In this document: piece by piece, positions 57,622-64,000 of the stretch
Position numbering within the stretch: position 1 is the first letter of the stretch
How the letters are laid out: every line of letters begins with the position of its first letter
From: DASUAS01 sp963841415
GTDB taxonomy: Bacteria > Actinomycetota > Acidimicrobiia > IMCC26256 > DASPTH01
NCBI GenBank assembly: GCA_963841415.1
Contig: CAWJCN010000003.1
Span: 372,001 to 436,000, forward strand
Reading direction: 5' to 3'
Length of the DNA stretch: 64,000 nucleotides
The notes under the pieces: model-generated
What the model was told of the DNA's origin: nothing
The model's database searches: none
Seen by the model: only the letters and a program-made list of their open reading frames with translations
Program-made: the position numbers and the translations under genes

Positions 57622-58239
57622 TTACTCGAAGCACTCCTCGACGAATGCGTCGAAGGCCTCTGAAGCATTCTCGATCTTGAGTTTGCCGCCGATCTCTTCC
57701 ATCCGTAGTGCCGGGCAGAAGTAGCCGTGACCGTCGAGGAAGTATTCAGGCGAGCCCCGCACTCGGAGCTTCTTCCCCGCGTTGTAGTCCGTGAGCACCG
57801 ACTGCTTCGCATCGGGACCGGGATCCGGGAGCCCATGGCTACGCCCGATCTCGGCCAGTACCGAAGGATCGGAGACATCGCGGCCCTCCTCGAAGAGTGC
57901 GTCTCGCACTGCGAGGCTCACCTGCTCCCCGGCGACGTCGCCAAGGGCGTAGGCCGCGGCGACAAGCTCGAATGCCGGAAGCGAGGTCCCAGGAAGCACG
58001 GCCGGATCGAAACCTCGGAACAGTCCTGGCTCGATCTGGCTACGCAACTCGTCGACGTGTTGCGCGACGAGATCGGGTTCGAGCGGCGCACCGTTCACGA
58101 GCTCGAGCGGCCAGGCTCGCACGCGCAAGACTGGTTGGGCACGGCCCTGTGCGGTACGCGTCCTGACGATCCGCCGTAGGCCAACATGGGTGAACGGGCA
58201 TACCACCTCGGCGAAGACCTCGACGATCGCACGCGTCAT
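57622..58239 (-). CDS. DsbA-family oxidoreductase (HCCA-isomerase/FrnE-like)
   Basis: A 205-residue protein from ATG 58239. It opens RAIVEVFAEVVCPFTHVGLRRIV: the thioredoxin-fold start with CPFTH in place of CPxC, so only one active-site Cys remains. The helical insert and the late RVRGSPEYFLDGHGYFCPAL segment (cis-Pro loop region near SPEYF) fit the DsbA/FrnE family, which includes glutathione-linked isomerases. With a single Cys, a dithiol oxidase role is unlikely. Substrate unknown. No signal peptide. Confidence 0.82.
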   Translation of the reverse strand: MTRAIVEVFAEVVCPFTHVGLRRIVRTRTAQGRAQPVLRVRAWPLELVNGAPLEPDLVAQHVDELRSQIEPGLFRGFDPAVLPGTSLPAFELVAAAYALGDVAGEQVSLAVRDALFEEGRDVSDPSVLAEIGRSHGLPDPGPDAKQSVLTDYNAGKKLRVRGSPEYFLDGHGYFCPALRMEEIGGKLKIENASEAFDAFVEECFE

Positions 58240-58405
58240 GAACTCATCTCTACTACATGGTCCAGACGACATCGTCGCGCTCGTGGTGGTCGCGGGCGCG
58301 CGCACACATCCGCATCATGCGCACGCCATCGGCGGCACTGCGCACAAGCTCGTGAATCGGCCACTGCGGCGGGTCGTGCTCGTCCCACACGACGTGCAGG
58401 GCGCG

Positions 58406-59617
58406 TCAGTCGCCGGGGATCGCGGCGATGGCGACGAAGAGCAGAGCAGCGGCGAGCACGGTGCTGGCGACGATGACCAGGAGGTACCGAGGTGGGCGGA
58501 GACGCCACGCGGTGATCGCGGTGAGCAGGGCCTGGCAGAGGTAGTACACGGCGAACGCGCGGGACGCGAAGCTGACGATGGAGAAGATGTCGGCGAACCA
58601 GGCGACCAGCGCGGCGCCGAGCGCGACTGCGGGATAGCCGACGTTGCCTCCCTGGTGGCGGGGACGGTCGGTGAGCATCTCGCTGCCGCCGGCGGTGTCG
58701 GCGGTGGCGGCGGAGAGTTGGCTGGCGATCGCGGCGAGGACGAGCAGCGGCACGAGAATCGGGGACACGATGCGCGCAGCATCGAGGATCGCGGTTTCTC
58801 GCGGGCCCGAGCCGAGGTGCCCGAAGAAGGGGACGACCAACGCCGCGAACACGACGTAGATCGTGCCGCTGATGAGTTGCGCGGATCGCATGGTTCGTAC
58901 CCGCAGGTCGCGGGTGTAGTAGTGGCCGAGGTAGCGCGACGTCTCGAAGCCTTGGACGACGAGCAGCATGCCCGCCAGGCGCCGGGCGACGGTGACGCCG
59001 CCGACGTCGATCGGGTGGTGCTGGTAAGCGGTGGTCGTCGCGGATCCGTGGAGGACGTCGTAGGCGAGCATGCCGGCGAGGAGCCCCGCGATCACGATGA
59101 GCTTGAAGTCGACGGCGGGAATCTCGACTGCTTCGATGCCGTGCAGGCCTCGGAGCAGGCCGAGTAGTCCGATGGCGGCGAGGATCGCGGTGGTGATGAG
59201 CCGGCCGTTGAGCTCGGTGTCTGCACCGAAGGCGTCGAGGACGAACGACGCGAGGAGGCGGAGGTAGAACGCGACGGAGATCGTGTAGGCGAAACCGAGC
59301 GCGACTCGGGACACCCGTTCGAGGTCCATGATCGGACGGAACGGCTCGGGGGCGGCGAGTTCGGGTTCGGCGTGGAGAATGTTGAAGCGCAGCGAGGCGC
59401 CGATCGCGTACGCGGCCAGCACGATCCCCAACATCGCGACCGGGGCCCATTCGGCGACTGTGCTCGCCAGCAATGGGGCCAGTACCAGGAAGCCGCTGCC
59501 GATGATCGATGCCAGCGGTGTCACGGTGGCCCGCCATGCGGTCGACGAGCGCAGCGCCGGTCGCGCGACGCCGACGATGCACACGACGATCCCGGCCATC
59601 ACGGCTGCCGTCTCCAC
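58406..59617 (-). CDS. Multi-pass membrane transporter, APC-like
   Basis: About 403 residues from a GTG at 59617, or 397 from the ATG at 59599. Ten to eleven hydrophobic helices are visible, e.g. IIGSGFLVLAPLLAST, VAMLGIVLAAYAIGASL, FKLIVIAGLLAGMLAYDVL and ILVPLLVLAAIASQLSAATAD. The SIIGSGFLVLAP start and YLGHYYT loop suggest a distant APC-superfamily carrier, but I cannot name the group. It has no accessory subunit. The region before the start (59618-59975) carries no gene. Confidence 0.65.
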   Translation of the reverse strand: METAAVMAGIVVCIVGVARPALRSSTAWRATVTPLASIIGSGFLVLAPLLASTVAEWAPVAMLGIVLAAYAIGASLRFNILHAEPELAAPEPFRPIMDLERVSRVALGFAYTISVAFYLRLLASFVLDAFGADTELNGRLITTAILAAIGLLGLLRGLHGIEAVEIPAVDFKLIVIAGLLAGMLAYDVLHGSATTTAYQHHPIDVGGVTVARRLAGMLLVVQGFETSRYLGHYYTRDLRVRTMRSAQLISGTIYVVFAALVVPFFGHLGSGPRETAILDAARIVSPILVPLLVLAAIASQLSAATADTAGGSEMLTDRPRHQGGNVGYPAVALGAALVAWFADIFSIVSFASRAFAVYYLCQALLTAITAWRLRPPRYLLVIVASTVLAAALLFVAIAAIPGD

Positions 59618-59975
59618 GGGCCGCGACCCTACGGCGGGCACCCTGGCCGGGAGCGCACCGCAGAGCTGCGGAACTGCACGATGCGAGTCTCGGATGCCCT
59701 GCGGTGGTCGGCGGCGCTCCCCTTTCGGACGTTGCCGGCGGCGCGATGATCGACGATGAACAGACAGAGGGGCAACACGGTCGACAAGAATTGAACGAGC
59801 AGGCGCACGCGATGGCGAACGAGGTTGTGCACACCGACGAGCCTGGATGGCCCGATGGCGGTTCGGCTCGAGCCGCGCCGCGTGGATCTTGTTGTGGTTC
59901 GTCAAAGGCGCGATCGCGCAGTCGACCGGACCCTCCGGTGATTCGAGCTGGAGTAGCGTCACGAGGTGAGGACTG

Positions 59976-60428
59976 ATGGCTGACGCCTGGCTCGAAGAGC
60001 TCACGCTCGAGCAATGCTGGGCGCTCCTGCGCGGGACTTCGCTCGGGCGGATCGCCTTCTCCGCGGACGAGATGCTTGCAGTCTTGCCGGTCAACTACCG
60101 AGTCGTCGACGCTGGCGGGGTAAGGCCCGGGCGCTGGCTGGCGCTCCGGACTCGCCCAGGGAACGTGATCGAGCGTGCGTCGATGATGGTCGCGTTCGAG
60201 ATCGATGGATTTGACGCGTCTTACCGCCAGGGCTGGTCGGTCCTGGTACGAGGAACGCTGCACCACGTAGATCCCGACGCCGCGTCCTTCCGCGAACGAT
60301 TCGACTCGGACCCATGGCTCGCGGCCGAGCGGGATGCATGGCTCGTCATCGAGCCGTTCGCGGTCACCGGCCGTCGCCTTCACCCCGGCGATCCCGAGTG
60401 GGCTTTCTCGTTGCGTGCGTATGCCTGA
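59976..60428 (+). CDS. Pyridoxamine 5'-phosphate oxidase-like flavin-binding protein
   Basis: A 150-residue split-barrel protein. LLRGTSLGRIAFSADEMLAVLPVNYRVV is the typical first half, then ERASMMVAFEIDGFDASYRQGWSVLVRGTLHHV, the pattern of PNPOx-like/DUF-type flavin or F420-binding proteins. Such proteins reduce haem, F420-linked or small aromatic substrates; here the cofactor is not provable. It is a single gene; the next 230 nt hold the toxin-antitoxin promoter. Confidence 0.85.
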   Translation: MADAWLEELTLEQCWALLRGTSLGRIAFSADEMLAVLPVNYRVVDAGGVRPGRWLALRTRPGNVIERASMMVAFEIDGFDASYRQGWSVLVRGTLHHVDPDAASFRERFDSDPWLAAERDAWLVIEPFAVTGRRLHPGDPEWAFSLRAYA

Positions 60429-60634
60429 CTGAGTGTCGTGCTCTGAGAGCGATTGATCAGCGACACACTTCACCTACTCCGTCGCGAACGACGACCAAGT
60501 GATCAGCGATCTCGCGCGCTACAGGCTGCCGAACCGGCGTGAGCGCGGTGATCGCGTGGCAGCAGAACTGGGCTTTCCGGCGAATCTGCACGTCGGGCCG
60601 ATCGCTTGCCTGCGTCGACATGGACGACAGTCTC

Positions 60635-60660
60635 GCATCAAGATGCTATGATGCGCCTGT
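60635..60660 (+). promoter_or_regulatory. Leaderless promoter and operator of the RHH/PIN pair
   Basis: TATGAT (60647-60652) is a strong -10 box, and the antitoxin GTG follows 6 bp later at 60659, so the transcript is probably leaderless. GCATCA (60635-60640) and TGATGC (60649-60654) form an inverted repeat around the -10, a likely site for auto-repression by the RHH antitoxin. No clear -35 box is present. Confidence 0.6.
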
Positions 60661-60889
60661 GAGCAAGACGCGCACGACCCTGACCATCGACGAAGACGTG
60701 CTGCGAGCGGTCAAGGTGCGCGCCGCCCGACTGGGCAAGGGCGACAGCGAAGTGATCGAGGAAGCACTCCGACGAGACCTCGGCCTCGACCTGCTCGACC
60801 GCCTCTGGGCCCGCAGCGACCTCGCCGAAACCCAAGCCGTCGACCTGGCCGTCCAAGCCCAGCACGCCAGCCGGCGCCGCAAGCGCTGA
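60659..60889 (+). CDS. RHH-type antitoxin
   Basis: A 76-residue protein with a GTG start. The first 45 residues are a ribbon-helix-helix domain: TRTTLTIDEDVLRAVKVRAARLGKGDSEVIEEALRRDL. The rest (LLDRLWARSDLAETQAVDLAVQAQHASRRRK) is a toxin-binding tail with a basic end. It would bind its own promoter and neutralise the PIN toxin encoded 4 nt downstream. Confidence 0.88.
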   Translation: MSKTRTTLTIDEDVLRAVKVRAARLGKGDSEVIEEALRRDLGLDLLDRLWARSDLAETQAVDLAVQAQHASRRRKR

Positions 60890-60893
60890 GCAG

Positions 60894-61307
60894 GTGCGGG
60901 CCGTCCTCGACCCCAACGTTTTGATCTCCGCGCTCCTCTCCCGAGAGGGGTCGCCTGCGCGCGTCCTACGGGCATGGCTCGACGGCGCCTTCGAGCTCAT
61001 CGTGTCGAGTCAGCTACTCAGCGAACTCGAACGTGCCCTTGCGTACCCGAAGCTTCGTGCGCGCGTGGAGCCCACAGAGGCCAACGAGCTCGTCGAGCTC
61101 CTCCGCCGCGGCACGCAAGTGCACGACGATCCCGAGGATCCGCCGAGTATCCGGTCGCCCGACCGCGGCGACGACTACTTGATCGCGCTCGCGGAGACTG
61201 CGCAGGCGGTGATCGTCTCCGGCGACGGCCATCTCCTCGGGCTCGCTGAGCAACTGCCGGTCTTCTCGCCAAAAGAGATCCTCTCGGAGCTGTCGCGGCG
61301 GCCGTGA
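60894..61307 (+). CDS. PIN-domain toxin
   Basis: A 137-residue PIN-family RNase from a GTG start. The acidic metal-binding residues are present: D6 in VLDPNVLISALLS, E44 in LLSELERALAYPKLR, D94 in RGDDYLIALA and D111 in VSGDGHLLGL. This is the family of 'putative toxin, PIN' proteins that cut RNA. It follows its antitoxin by 4 nt. A repeat copy (61358) lies 50 nt past its end. Confidence 0.9.
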   Translation: MRAVLDPNVLISALLSREGSPARVLRAWLDGAFELIVSSQLLSELERALAYPKLRARVEPTEANELVELLRRGTQVHDDPEDPPSIRSPDRGDDYLIALAETAQAVIVSGDGHLLGLAEQLPVFSPKEILSELSRRP

Positions 61308-61357
61308 GACCGCCCCTGCCGTTGCTGTCGACGGCGCGTGCGGACGGCGCGCCCGGC

Positions 61358-61425
61358 GTGCACCACACGTGCACCACAACGGAGGGCCAAACGCGGTCGA
61401 CCACGGCGACCCACGCGCACCGTGA
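61358..61425. repeat. Dispersed repeat, copy C (shortened)
   Basis: The tandem GTGCACCAC-AC-GTGCACCAC, GGAGGGCCAAACGCGGTC and a diverged CCACGG segment follow copies A and B, but the second half, ending CTGGTCAGCGAGGTG, is missing. It lies between the toxin gene and the DapB-like gene. Confidence 0.65.
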
Positions 61426-61433
61426 CCGTCACG

Positions 61434-62519
61434 TCACGCCTCCTGTCCGAGATGGGCGACCATCGGCGGGAGATCGAAGATGGTGCGGATGCCGGCTTCC
61501 GCTTCCACGACGTACGGGACCGCGTTCACGGCTGGGTGCGCGGTGTATCCGGCGAGATGCTCGGAGTAGCCCTCGTCCGTCCCCCCATAGGTGACGCGGA
61601 CCTGCATGGGGGCGTCACCCTTGGTCGTGAACAACCAGCCCTCGCCGCTGATGTTCCAGTCGGGGTCGAGCTCCGTCGTGCAGAACCAATGCGCCCGGAA
61701 CGTGAGGAGCGGCTTGCCGTTGCGGAGGCCCGCGACGGTGATTCGTTGCGCGGCCATCGTGCCCTTGTCGATGACCGAGCCGTCCGAGAGGGTGGAGGGC
61801 TCCCTGGCGCGCGCGATGTCGCCCCGCACCTCGAAGCCCTCGAGCGGCATGCCAATCGCGTCGGCGAAGGCGCTCAGCGACTGCTGGTAGCCCACGACGG
61901 TGGCTTCGAGTAGTCGTGGATTCATCTCGGTGTTGTCGACGGGCGTGCCGAACCGCATCACCTTGGTGATCATCTCGGGTCCGACGGAGGCCGGGATGTC
62001 TGCGTATTCGTCGATGGTGAGCTCGTCGAGCCGTCGCATGGGGTAGACGAGGGTCATCGGCATCATGGTGGTGCTGAAACCGGGGCTGCTACCGGTCGCG
62101 TGGATCGAGGCACCGCCGCGCTGGCACGCGTCCTCGACGCGGGATCGGACGGTCGGATCCATCGCGGCGGCGTAGAAGAACTCGTTGCGCGTGGTGACGA
62201 CGTTGACGCCGGAGCTCAGCAGCCGGGTCAGGTCGTCGAGGTCGTAGCCCTCTTGCATGTACAGCACGCAGTCGGGTGCGAGAGCCACGACATCCTCGAC
62301 GGTGTGGGTGGCGAGGACGCCGATCGGACCGATGCCGGCCAGCACGCCCGCGTCCTTGCCGACCTTGTCGTCCGAGTAGACGTAGAGCCCGATCAGCTCG
62401 AGCGCCGGATGGTCGACGACCGCGCGGATCGCCTTCTTCCCCATCCTGCCGGCCGCCCACTGGACGACTCGGTACGTCGTGTCGGAACGGTCGCGCCCCG
62501 TCGGGTGCGCGTTCGTCAT
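61434..62519 (-). CDS. DapB-like NAD(P)-dependent dehydrogenase
   Basis: A 361-residue protein, with GGAGGAG before the ATG. The Rossmann start is YRVVQWAAGRMGKKAIRAVVDHPALELIGLYVYSDDKVG. It keeps the NVVTTRNEFFYAAA loop and GGASIHATGSSPGFSTTMMPMTLV of the DapB/diaminopentanoate-dehydrogenase-like family, commonly called dihydrodipicolinate-reductase-like in actinobacteria. The real substrate (an amine or an alpha-keto compound) is unknown. It is divergent from a TetR gene, with two palindromes between them. Confidence 0.88.
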   Translation of the reverse strand: MTNAHPTGRDRSDTTYRVVQWAAGRMGKKAIRAVVDHPALELIGLYVYSDDKVGKDAGVLAGIGPIGVLATHTVEDVVALAPDCVLYMQEGYDLDDLTRLLSSGVNVVTTRNEFFYAAAMDPTVRSRVEDACQRGGASIHATGSSPGFSTTMMPMTLVYPMRRLDELTIDEYADIPASVGPEMITKVMRFGTPVDNTEMNPRLLEATVVGYQQSLSAFADAIGMPLEGFEVRGDIARAREPSTLSDGSVIDKGTMAAQRITVAGLRNGKPLLTFRAHWFCTTELDPDWNISGEGWLFTTKGDAPMQVRVTYGGTDEGYSEHLAGYTAHPAVNAVPYVVEAEAGIRTIFDLPPMVAHLGQEA

Positions 62520-62570
62520 CGAGACTCCTCCGGTGGACGGTCTTCGGAGCGGCGTGCCCGCGACCTACGG

Positions 62571-62699
62571 AATGACAGTATCTGACATTCGTGGCGAAGT
62601 CCAATGCCGAGCAAGCATTCCTGAGTTTGGCTGTCGTGCGGGAAGGTTGCCGCCCCTAGGATGAAACTGAGTCCCGCCCTCTATGTCACATCATGACAT
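62571..62699. promoter_or_regulatory. Two TGACAT palindromes between the divergent DapB-like and TetR genes
   Basis: Site 1 is AATGACA-N5-TGACATT (62571-62589), a palindrome with one mismatch. Site 2 is ATGTCA-N5-TGACAT (62683-62699), perfect. Both have the same half-site and N5 spacing. They lie 52 bp before the DapB-like start and 30 bp before the TetR start and are probably TetR operators. Confidence 0.8.
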
Positions 62700-62728
62700 T
62701 GGGCTGACAGTTGGGAGACGGGCGTCTG

Positions 62729-63352
62729 ATGGCGGTGGAAGCACATCCAGCGGCGGGCACACGCAAGAGCGAGATGACGCGTCGCCGCCTGCTCGACGCG
62801 GCGAACCGCTTGTTCCGGGCACACGGGTATGCCGCGACGACCGCGGCCGCGATCGCCGAGGATGCCGGAGTCACCGAGCGGACCTTCTTCCGCTACTTCC
62901 CGTCGAAAGCGGACGTGCTGGTCGCCAACTGGCAGGCGCGGCGTGACGCGCTCAATCGCATGTTCACCACGTCGGACGCGCGTGAGGTGATCGAGACCGT
63001 GCGCGCGGCGATGCGCGAATTCACCGAACACGTTCGCATCGGAATCGAGTCCGGCTTCGAGAGCATCCCGTTCGTCTTCGCCGATCGAGACGCCGCGTCC
63101 GCGGTGCTGCAAGTGTTGCTCTCGGTCGAGCACGACCTCGCGGTAGAGATCGCCCGACGCACTGGCCGCTCATCCGAGGACTTCGACGTGCGCACGGCGG
63201 CCTATGCAACCGTCGGCGTGTTCCGAGCCGCGCTCCGCGCCGCCGTCGCCTCTGATGACACCACCTCCATCACCGCACTCGTCGAGCAGGGGATGGACCA
63301 GCTCCGGCCGCTCTACGCGAACCTCGAACCGATGTCAGCGTCGCCTGAGTGA
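62729..63352 (+). CDS. TetR-family regulator
   Basis: A 207-residue regulator from ATG 62729; a TTG at 62711 is possible. The helix-turn-helix reads KSEMTRRRLLDAANRLFRAHGYAATTAAAIAEDAGVTERTFFRYFPSKADVLV, textbook TetR (the pieces shown are within one 53-residue domain). The C-terminal domain, from about residue 70, is helical and variable. It likely represses the divergent DapB-like gene and itself through the TGACAT palindromes. Confidence 0.92.
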   Translation: MAVEAHPAAGTRKSEMTRRRLLDAANRLFRAHGYAATTAAAIAEDAGVTERTFFRYFPSKADVLVANWQARRDALNRMFTTSDAREVIETVRAAMREFTEHVRIGIESGFESIPFVFADRDAASAVLQVLLSVEHDLAVEIARRTGRSSEDFDVRTAAYATVGVFRAALRAAVASDDTTSITALVEQGMDQLRPLYANLEPMSASPE

Positions 63353-63556
63353 CGTCACGGACTGCGCACGGTCCCCTTCATTGCGTCGGTGGTCGTGGTG
63401 TGCCCACAACCGCGAGGTCGGTTCCGGTCGTCGTGGGCCCGCTCAGTCTTTCGACGACGCCGGTGCTCGGTCCGCGGGATCGATGCGTCCGGTCTCGTCT
63501 TGCGGAGTGACGGGCGCGGCACCAACCGGTGCGGCCGCGTGAGGCATGCTGAGGCA

Positions 63557-64000
63557 GTGACTGACAGAACACCGAACCTGCTGTTGTTCATGCCGGATCA
63601 GCTCCGCGCAGATTGTGTCGGAGCCTTCGGCAACGGGGTGGTGCGCACACCGACGATCGACGCGCTCGGCGGCGCGGGGCGTGCGGTTCGAGAGCGCGTA
63701 CTCACAGCACAGCGTGTGCACACAGAGCCGCATCTCGATGTTCACGGGTCTGTATCCGCACGTTGCCGGGCACCGCACGCTCGAGCATCTCTTGGCACCG
63801 CACGAGCCCAACGTCTTCGGTCGGCTGCGAGGTTCCGGATATCACGTCGCGCTCGCCGGTGCTCGCGGCGACATGCTCGGCCCCGGTGTCACGCGCGCGT
63901 CGAGCGACCGCTTCGGCTTCACCGCGCCGCCGAAGCTCGAGGATCTCGCCCGCTGGCACCAGTCGCCGTTCGCGCCCGGCTCCAAGTGGTACGACGCGTT
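63557..64000 (+). CDS. Sulfatase-family enzyme, 3' partial, with one +1 frameshift
   Basis: The GTG at 63557 opens DRTPNLLLFMPDQLRADCVGAFG and TIDALGGAG. Then a run of four G (63675-63679 region) shifts frame; the protein goes on as VRFESAYSQHSVCTQSRISMFTGLYPHVAGHRTLEHLLAP, then HVALAGARGDMLGPG, and runs off the window. The sulfatase nucleophile Cys is in SVCTQSR; the usual fourth position (Pro/Ala) is Gln. One base removed restores the frame, so the shift may be a homopolymer error. Formylglycine maturation would depend on the Cys. Confidence 0.7.
   Translation, partial: MTDRTPNLLLFMPDQLRADCVGAFGNGVVRTPTIDALGGAGRAVRERVLTAQRVHTEPHLDVHGSVSARCRAPHARASLGTARAQRLRSAARFRISRRARRCSRRHARPRCHARVERPLRLHRAAEARGSRPLAPVAVRARLQVVRRV

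Noticed and set aside
58236..60473. A 745-codon minus-strand frame
   Set aside because: It is out of frame with the transporter and antisense to the PNPOx gene; Arg/His/Pro-rich shadow.

Overview
The window is about 64 kb of high-GC, densely packed bacterial DNA. WhiB-type and BTAD/NB-ARC regulators, many GTG/TTG starts, a wax-ester synthase/DGAT gene, a HemQ-type coproheme decarboxylase and MmyB-like and PAC2 family proteins indicate an actinobacterium; an Acidimicrobiia-like lineage is my inference, since no rRNA or other phylogenetic marker is present. LEFT HALF (1-27.7 kb) reads as stable chromosome: the 3' end of hemQ; a Nudix gene; pyrE; a lipoprotein; a WS/DGAT acyltransferase; an M20 peptidase; DoxX and PAC2 genes; an HpaB-type flavoprotein; whiB; a LysR gene; membrane-lipid genes (PAP2, LPG-synthase-like flippase); the tldD-tldE pair; an AbiEi/DUF559 gene flanked by hairpins; uppP; a frameshifted SAF-domain gene; an FmdB-type zinc ribbon gene behind a near-perfect CIRCE element; plsY-galU-moeA; moaA with a long structured leader (Moco-riboswitch candidate); moaC; a translin-family gene; and a divergent MarR pair with two palindromic operators. 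ISLAND (27,720-36,431): a tRNA-Ala(CGC) gene is followed 8.7 kb later by an exact 48-bp copy of its 3' half, which marks the att sites of an integrated element. It holds a truncated IS3-family copy, a complete IS3-family element, a 158-bp array of CACG-headed units, and a translationally coupled operon of MarR regulator, small membrane protein, DrrA/DrrB-like exporter and LolD/FtsX-like exporter. No integrase remains. RIGHT PART (36.4-64 kb) is accessory DNA mixing intact small-molecule, redox and transport genes with real debris. It contains a SigJ-type sigma factor with SDR, SnoaL, YceI and DoxX-like neighbours, a TetR gene with operators, a DrrAB exporter, an MMPL transporter, a 1049-residue BTAD/NB-ARC regulator plus the remnant of a second copy, an RHH/PIN toxin-antitoxin pair, a DapB-like dehydrogenase with a divergent TetR regulator, and a partial sulfatase. 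A roughly 117-bp repeat linked to the island's right end recurs at 44.9 kb and, shortened, at 61.4 kb. Two kinds of gene damage are visible. Otherwise intact genes carry nine single-base frameshifts that are all +1, which looks like sequence error. Other loci (beta-lactamase-fold lactonase, FAD monooxygenase, ECF sigma, MmyB and BTAD remnants) carry nonsense codons, deletions and truncations that look like genuine decay.
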